Positions 44,390 through 64,000 of a stretch of DNA of 64,000 nucleotides are shown here, piece after piece. Under the pieces are notes generated by a model that was given only the letters and a program-made list of their open reading frames with translations, was not told where the DNA came from and did no database searches. Position 1 is the stretch's first letter. Each line of letters starts with the position of its first letter. Source of the stretch: Theristus sp. LFF4_11 (lineage: Eukaryota; Nematoda; Chromadorea; Monhysterida; Xyalidae); assembly GCA_030248135.1 (NCBI GenBank), contig JASANC010002749.1:1-64000 (forward strand), in the 5' to 3' direction. Both the position numbers and the translations under genes were made by a program.

Positions 44390-47041
44390 ACAATGACCAC
44401 CGGAGGGAACAACGCACCAATGAATGCAGTGTAATTAGGTGCAGTCGAATCCTAAATTACAGGGAATCAGCGTCGTCGTTGATAATGCACGTGACGCATG
44501 CTTTCTGTGCAGAAATTGCTGTGGGCGTGAGGGCAGTTTGGTTTGCATACACGTGACCACCAACCAACCAGCGGATTCCTTATAAATTAGAGTTCGACTG
44601 TGTATCCGCTACTTCTGGTTCTGCGACTCCAATATGCGCCGCATTAGATAAGGATGCAGTTTCAAGCTTGACGCGGTTATATTCAAAATTAGTGAAGTGA
44701 TACGATTCCCTGAAGATATACCTTTATTGCTGAGTCACTGGGGCCATTTTGAATCTTCGTATCCAGCATACACTGTACATGGAAACTAATTGCCTTCCCC
44801 CACATCTGCAAACAAACGCATTGAATCGCAGAACCAAAAAAGTAGAAAGTTCGTGATTGTACACAGCCACCGCAGTACACATTTCTAAAAGTCCATCCAA
44901 GCGAAACATATGTACAATATTGTATGATCTTTTAATTTTGGTCCCAAACCGAGACTCAATGCGCACATATCTATAGAAAGATAAACAGTTTCATGAAGGA
45001 CGCGACAATTCAAAATTGGTAAAGTGATCCGCGTCCCTTAGGGCCGCTTTAGGTTTGAATTTTTGAAAGGCTTAGGCGGCTTTGAATTGCCGCATAAACA
45101 TTGAAACTGGTTTCCTTTCTACGTCTGCACACGCATTCAGTCGCAGAACTTAAAAAATTGATAACAGATTTCATTCGAACGTGTCGCACCAAAATGACGG
45201 TCGCTTGCTTTTGAAAATATGCACGCACGTATAACATACGCAGACACCAGAATTTATTCAATTTGGTTGACATTTTCTCCGTATTTTTCACACAAATCCG
45301 CTAAACTGAATATAAAATTCAGTAATTCAGCTCTGTTTGCTTAAACAGCAAACGCACGTTTTAGACCACATGATTGATTCTGATGACAGTACATCCTCTG
45401 AAAAACAGGTTACAGTGATGTTGATAAACAAATGATGATGTTATTAAAACCACTGCCATGATTTTCGAACGGTTCCGGTGGTGCAATAGCAAGTTCAGAG
45501 TCCACGTTAGCAAGCTTTATTTGGTCATGTTCACGTTTGTACACTGTTTTTGTACATGTTCACGTTTTTTTCTCTTTCGATTTTAACACGGTTTCGCTGC
45601 CAAATGGTTTCTGACAGTCTTTCATAAATCATAGGGAAAACGGTCCACCGGTATGGAACAATATGGAGCAGCGATGTATCACAATAATGTGCCACATTTC
45701 TGCCCCATACGGGTGGTATTCGTATGGACAAATGTCATTAACACGAATCATTGCTGCTCCATACCGCCTACCAGTATTACATCCGAATGGAACTCGGATG
45801 TAACCGTGATAGAGCAGCAATGTAACAATTAGTTAACTGTGATTCAACAGTAATGTGGGAGTTGGGCTTGTGCCAGAACATTATGTGCGCATTATTGCAT
45901 TGTTTTACGGTCGCACACATTTATTGACAATGAGGAAAATTACATTGCAGTTTACATTTCTGCCATGTATTGTTTCATACCGATGGACAGTTACAGTTTT
46001 CCCTGTGAATACTACACACACTACTACAACTTATTTGGCATTTATTTCACATTCACATTCTTGATTCAAATCAAATTCTTTCGAAGAAATGACAGAGACA
46101 TCGAAATGAAACATGAAATCATGATGCAATGGTTTACGGAATCGGCTTTTCAAAATTTTGCGAAATGTTGATACCATTCGTGGATGCCTGCTGGCAGTTG
46201 CTATTTTTGCATTCACAATCACTGCTGCCTGACAGCATACTTTTTACACGTTAGCTTTTTATTTTTTTCTAAACCACAAACCATAGCAATTTGTACAAGA
46301 ATCAAACGTTAAGAATCTACTATCTTTTCTTTGCGGGACCAAAATGAATGATATTAAATAGCAGTTCGTATTTTTATTCCAAATACTGCAACAGAACAAG
46401 GTCGATAACACATTAAAGGGAAAATGATGAATGTGGAAATCGAAAGAGAACGATAAAGTGATAGAACTTGATCAAACACACACGATTGAAGCAAGAATGC
46501 TTAACGAAACGAAACAAAAAGAAGGCAAATGAAAAACACAAAAAATGAGTAACACTAAAAGAACAGAAAATACTGACCAAAAAAAGATAACCCAAAGCCG
46601 TTTTAAGTGGTCGAAAAAAACTTTTTTTTAAATTAGCAGAAATTTAATGAAAAGAATGAGTAAAAGATTGATAACAAAAAAAATAAAACTGTGATTTGCT
46701 CAACTGTATCACAAAATTGTCAGGTACTAAAAAACTTTGTGTTGATGAAATCAGAACGTGATTAAAGAAAAATCTAAGTAAAATGGCACAAAATTGTCGA
46801 GTAACACAGACCCACAAAAAAAATTTTAAAATTTTTTAAGGCAGGCTCACCTCACCAGCATAAAGTCAGAGTTCAACAAAAAAAGACAATGAATAAAAAA
46901 AATCGAAATTCACAGTCCGCAACGGAATCAAAAATATGAAACCTACATTTATGAGCAGAATACAAACAAAGAAAACCCAAATAAAAATCAAAAAAAAATT
47001 ATAGAAATCCCAGATCAACGAAAGAATGAGCAAAGAAACAA
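44390..47041. other. Region between the convergent 3' ends of the peroxidase and MTHFR
   Basis: MITE A copy 6 lies at 44440-44602. 44610-45160 resembles an interspersed family also seen near 11540, 25095, 28500 and 41390 (ACTCAATGCG...GTGACCCG motifs). 45620-46010 has repeated GGACCGTTTTCCC and TGCTGCTCCATAC segments. 46270-47030 is AT-rich and probably the MTHFR 3' UTR and flank; AATAAA on the minus strand near 46375 is a possible poly(A) signal. No gene seen. Confidence 0.5.
44440..44602. mobile_element. MITE family A, copy 6
   Basis: GCAGTCGAATCCTAAATTA and TAAATTAGAGTTCGACTGT ends. Begins about 50 bp after the peroxidase stop codon. Confidence 0.8.
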
Positions 47042-61113
<14,072 letters not shown>

Positions 61114-64000
61114 GTTTGAGGAGTGGTCACGGTCGGAGGTGGCTGAATCTCTGGAATTTTTTTAAAGTTTTTTAAAGTTCTGTGAATTTCGTTTTTTTTC
61201 TTGGGTACAGATTGAGTAACGCATATTGAAAACCACGCAGATAATGTGCTGACACCGCTTGCGACATACCAGTGACCAAAGTGAGACAATTTCAAAAAAC
61301 AACCAATGAATTTGCTGTAATGCTGTCAACTGAGTTTGGGTTTCGAATGGAACTGGACTATATTCGAAACCAACTACAAAAAAACGTCATTGTCTGGTAA
61401 CCGAACAGTTTTTCTCGTAACACACAAAATTTCAGTCGAATGCCGCACAGTTACAGACAAACACACAGGCACACACATGCAGTATTACAATAACTGCATG
61501 CGTGGCAGTGACAAGCACCCCGCTGCCAGTGAGTTCGTTTCTGTCTTCGCCACATTGGACTGAGCGCATTTGCAGAAGAAAGTGCATGGTTTTCAGACAA
61601 TGACTTCAGCAGTCTATTTGAGCAGCTGCATTTTGCTTCATTCGGTGAGCTCTGAATGATCCTTTGACATCGTTTAAGGTATGTTTGTATGAACCGGTCA
61701 CTTCTTTCACAGATTACAGCGCGAGCGAAACGAATCACGGTAAGAAGAACGAATGAATCGGGTTTGGTTGAAATTAATCGGGGGATAAAAAAAAATTCTG
61801 CAACTCCGATTCTGTTCTTTCATTTTTCGCTGGCTCTGTGTTCTGCGGAAAAATGACAGGTTTAAATAAAAATACTGTACACTGAACACTGACAAAGCCA
61901 ATCAAGCACTCACTGCGACAAGTGCAAAAGCAGCTGATCAACTGAAATAACTGTATCATGGAACGGCGCAACAGAAAACGTTCAACATCCTTGAACGACG
62001 GGAAAAACAAGAAACGAAACAAACTTCACAGTCATAACCTGCTTCCCAATTTCATATTTATAGTCAACTGTTTTATGACTGCCTTATCCGTACGTGGTGT
62101 TTATTGTAAAGCCAACGTTTTAAATGCATAAGAAACTATTCAAATGATATCGCAACTCGGTTTTCTGAAGTTCGCATCTACCGGTGAAGTTTGCTCCTGT
62201 TGGGAAGTTTCCTATTCGGTTATCTCCTGAGTGTGCGAAAGATAGATGCAATTTGCTCAGATAAGTAAACGTAAACAAACAGTGTGATAAATGCGTGAAG
62301 TAAATTATCAGTGAGACGCTTGAGACACGGTCAAAGACGAAAAAAGCATATCTGAAAAATTATTTTCAAGGAGCACTGATTGGATGCAAAGTTAGCACAA
62401 TGGTAGGATGCAAAACACTTTAGAACGTATCTGCAAGTAACGGCGCATTCATGTTGCAGTATTTAGTGCCCGCGTAGCTATGTTTTAACACAGCTGTGCG
62501 GTCACAAAAGACTGCAACATGAATGCGCCCTAAGTTAGCGTTGTTCCGGTGAGCAGCATGCAGCAATGTAAGCTCCTAGTCTGAAGACCACGCACTCGTT
62601 TATAACAAATACACAGTAATACATACAAACACACACACACTGTTGTAATATCCTACGTGTGGTGCCAGGCCAGGAATCATGTTTGTAACTGTGCAACATT
62701 GCCCTGTCCATAACTCATTACAGTCTAAAGGGGCATTCATGAAGCAGTATTTAGTGACCGCGTAGCTATGTTTTTTAACACAGTTGTGCGTCACTACATA
62801 CTGCCTTATGAAAGCGCCTCAACTCTATAACATAGCCAACCAGCTGATTGAATGGTGATCAGTCGATCCCGTGATACATCCATTTTGTGCCGGCGTTGTT
62901 GTGGAGAGGCGGAGTTTGGTTTGCACAGAATGCATGCATCACAGTCCCCATCCAATCAGCTAGTTGGATATGTTATAGAGTTGCAAATGCAATGAACGCA
63001 CGATCTTCAGACAAACACTTTATATTCCAAAATACCACCAAAGCTAACACGACACTGTTTCAACAAAACTTGTCAAAAGAGGTCCACAGAAACATTCAAG
63101 AAAAATCAATCCATACCCGTTTGTCGATTGCATCTCATTGGGCGAACAGTCTGTCATAACTTCGGCCATTGATCGGCTTTTTTATTCGTGGTGGTTCTCT
63201 GACAGAAAAAAGCATTAAAACTTAGTTCGGTGCAGTCATATTTAATCAGCATGAACCTGAATTGACAGACGCGAAAACAATCACCACTGACGCGCGGGGG
63301 TGAAAACATAATGGGAAACCGTTATGGCAGAGCCCGGCGAGAGACGAGACAGACACGAAACTGGAAATAAAACTAATATACGTGCGCGTTTTCGGGGGCA
63401 TATGCAATTCACGTGTGTGGAGAAACGAAACTAACGCAACAAACGGGCAGACATTGGAACGTGAACGGATGCACATATGATTCTGAATCAACGGTGCAAT
63501 TCTGGGTGGAAAATGGAGAAATAATGCTTGTTTTTGGATAAGCTGAAATTGCAAAAAAGTAAAACGATCTGGGCGGGCAGTTTTCTGACTGGTGACGTGC
63601 CACCGGGGGCACCGCGGTCTGCCTGGCGAAACGACACAGAACGATTTTTATTTCAAGCATGACGCTAGCTGATTGGCTGCAATTGAATTGGCTTCACGGA
63701 TTGGTCCTTCCACCAGCTGGGCGCAGCCAATCAGGTTCGATTCTTGGTTCAACGCACAATGTTTGCATGCAGACGGCATTCAAGTCAAGCAATGAGCAGG
63801 GAAAAATTGCTGAAGATCAACGCAGGTCAAAATACAGACAGAAATAAAAAAAAACTGACTGTTCACCGATGGCATTTTTGTGAAAAGTAAAAATTAATCG
63901 TCAAACTTTATACAAACAATGCTGCATCTGAAACGACGTTCATTCGTCGGTCGGAACAGAACAGAATTTCTTCAGCAATAAGTTGACAAAAAACACCAAA
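61114..64000. other. Upstream flank of MTHFR
   Basis: Contains MITE E (61678-61880), MITE B copies (62441-62531, 62729-62822) and MITE A copy 11 (62820-62985). 63000-64000 is more complex sequence without a recognisable exon; it could be untranslated sequence or the promoter side of a neighbour. No TATA box could be assigned to MTHFR. Confidence 0.5.
62820..62985. mobile_element. MITE family A, copy 11 (AACATA subfamily)
   Basis: CAACTCTATAACATAGCCAA and GGATATGTTATAGAGTTG ends; same subfamily as the copy at 30657-30827. Confidence 0.8.

Noticed and set aside
45629..45820. Small minus-strand frame with repeated PYGAE/YHPYG-like words
   Set aside because: The underlying DNA segments recur locally in both orientations and no splice or homology support exists.
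63246..63660. Overlapping minus-strand frames near the right edge
   Set aside because: No domain, splice sites or codon pattern supports coding; left as unassigned flank.

Overview
The window is animal nuclear DNA: split genes with GT-AG introns, animal-type enzymes, and a very high load of DNA transposons, MITEs, Helitrons and satellites. I cannot name the species. The protein matches (ALDH, PCYT1, haem peroxidase with a TSP1-like tail, MTHFR) fit an invertebrate. The ALDH C-terminus looks somewhat nematode-like ([13 protein letters not shown]), but that is a weak guess.

Layout. (1) 1265-2734, plus: last four exons of an ALDH1/2-type aldehyde dehydrogenase, 5' part outside the window. (2) 5097-12581, plus: a complete choline-phosphate cytidylyltransferase gene (PCYT1), 8-9 exons. 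(3) 12582-22104: repeat-rich DNA holding a 3.7 kb inverted-repeat element with TTAA ends and probably the missing 5' exons of the next gene. (4) 22105-44389, plus: 13 exons of a secreted-type animal haem peroxidase ending in a TSP1-like tail. (5) Nested inside its 11.7 kb intron 7, on the minus strand: two paralogous four-transmembrane protein genes, 37354-38335 and 30830-35889. (6) 47042-61113, minus: a complete 14-exon MTHFR gene, tail-to-tail with the peroxidase. (7) 61114-64000: upstream of MTHFR, only repeats recognised.

MTHFR (folate one-carbon metabolism) and PCYT1 (phosphatidylcholine synthesis) are housekeeping enzymes. The neighbourhood looks like ordinary eukaryotic gene order, not a functional cluster.

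The unusual biology is in the introns. About eleven copies of one TA-flanked MITE family (A) and several other families pack the introns, often next to splice sites. Other elements are three hAT-type elements with 8-bp target duplications, a Helitron whose exact borders are proven by a paralogous empty site in this same window, and a head-to-tail Helitron pair. A 104-bp tandem array has copied an exon end with its donor site five times. There is also a roughly 150-unit AAC microsatellite and a 560-bp GT/GC alternating tract. About 40 percent of the reconstructed 5' splice sites have T at +3, with GTTGGT the commonest hexamer.
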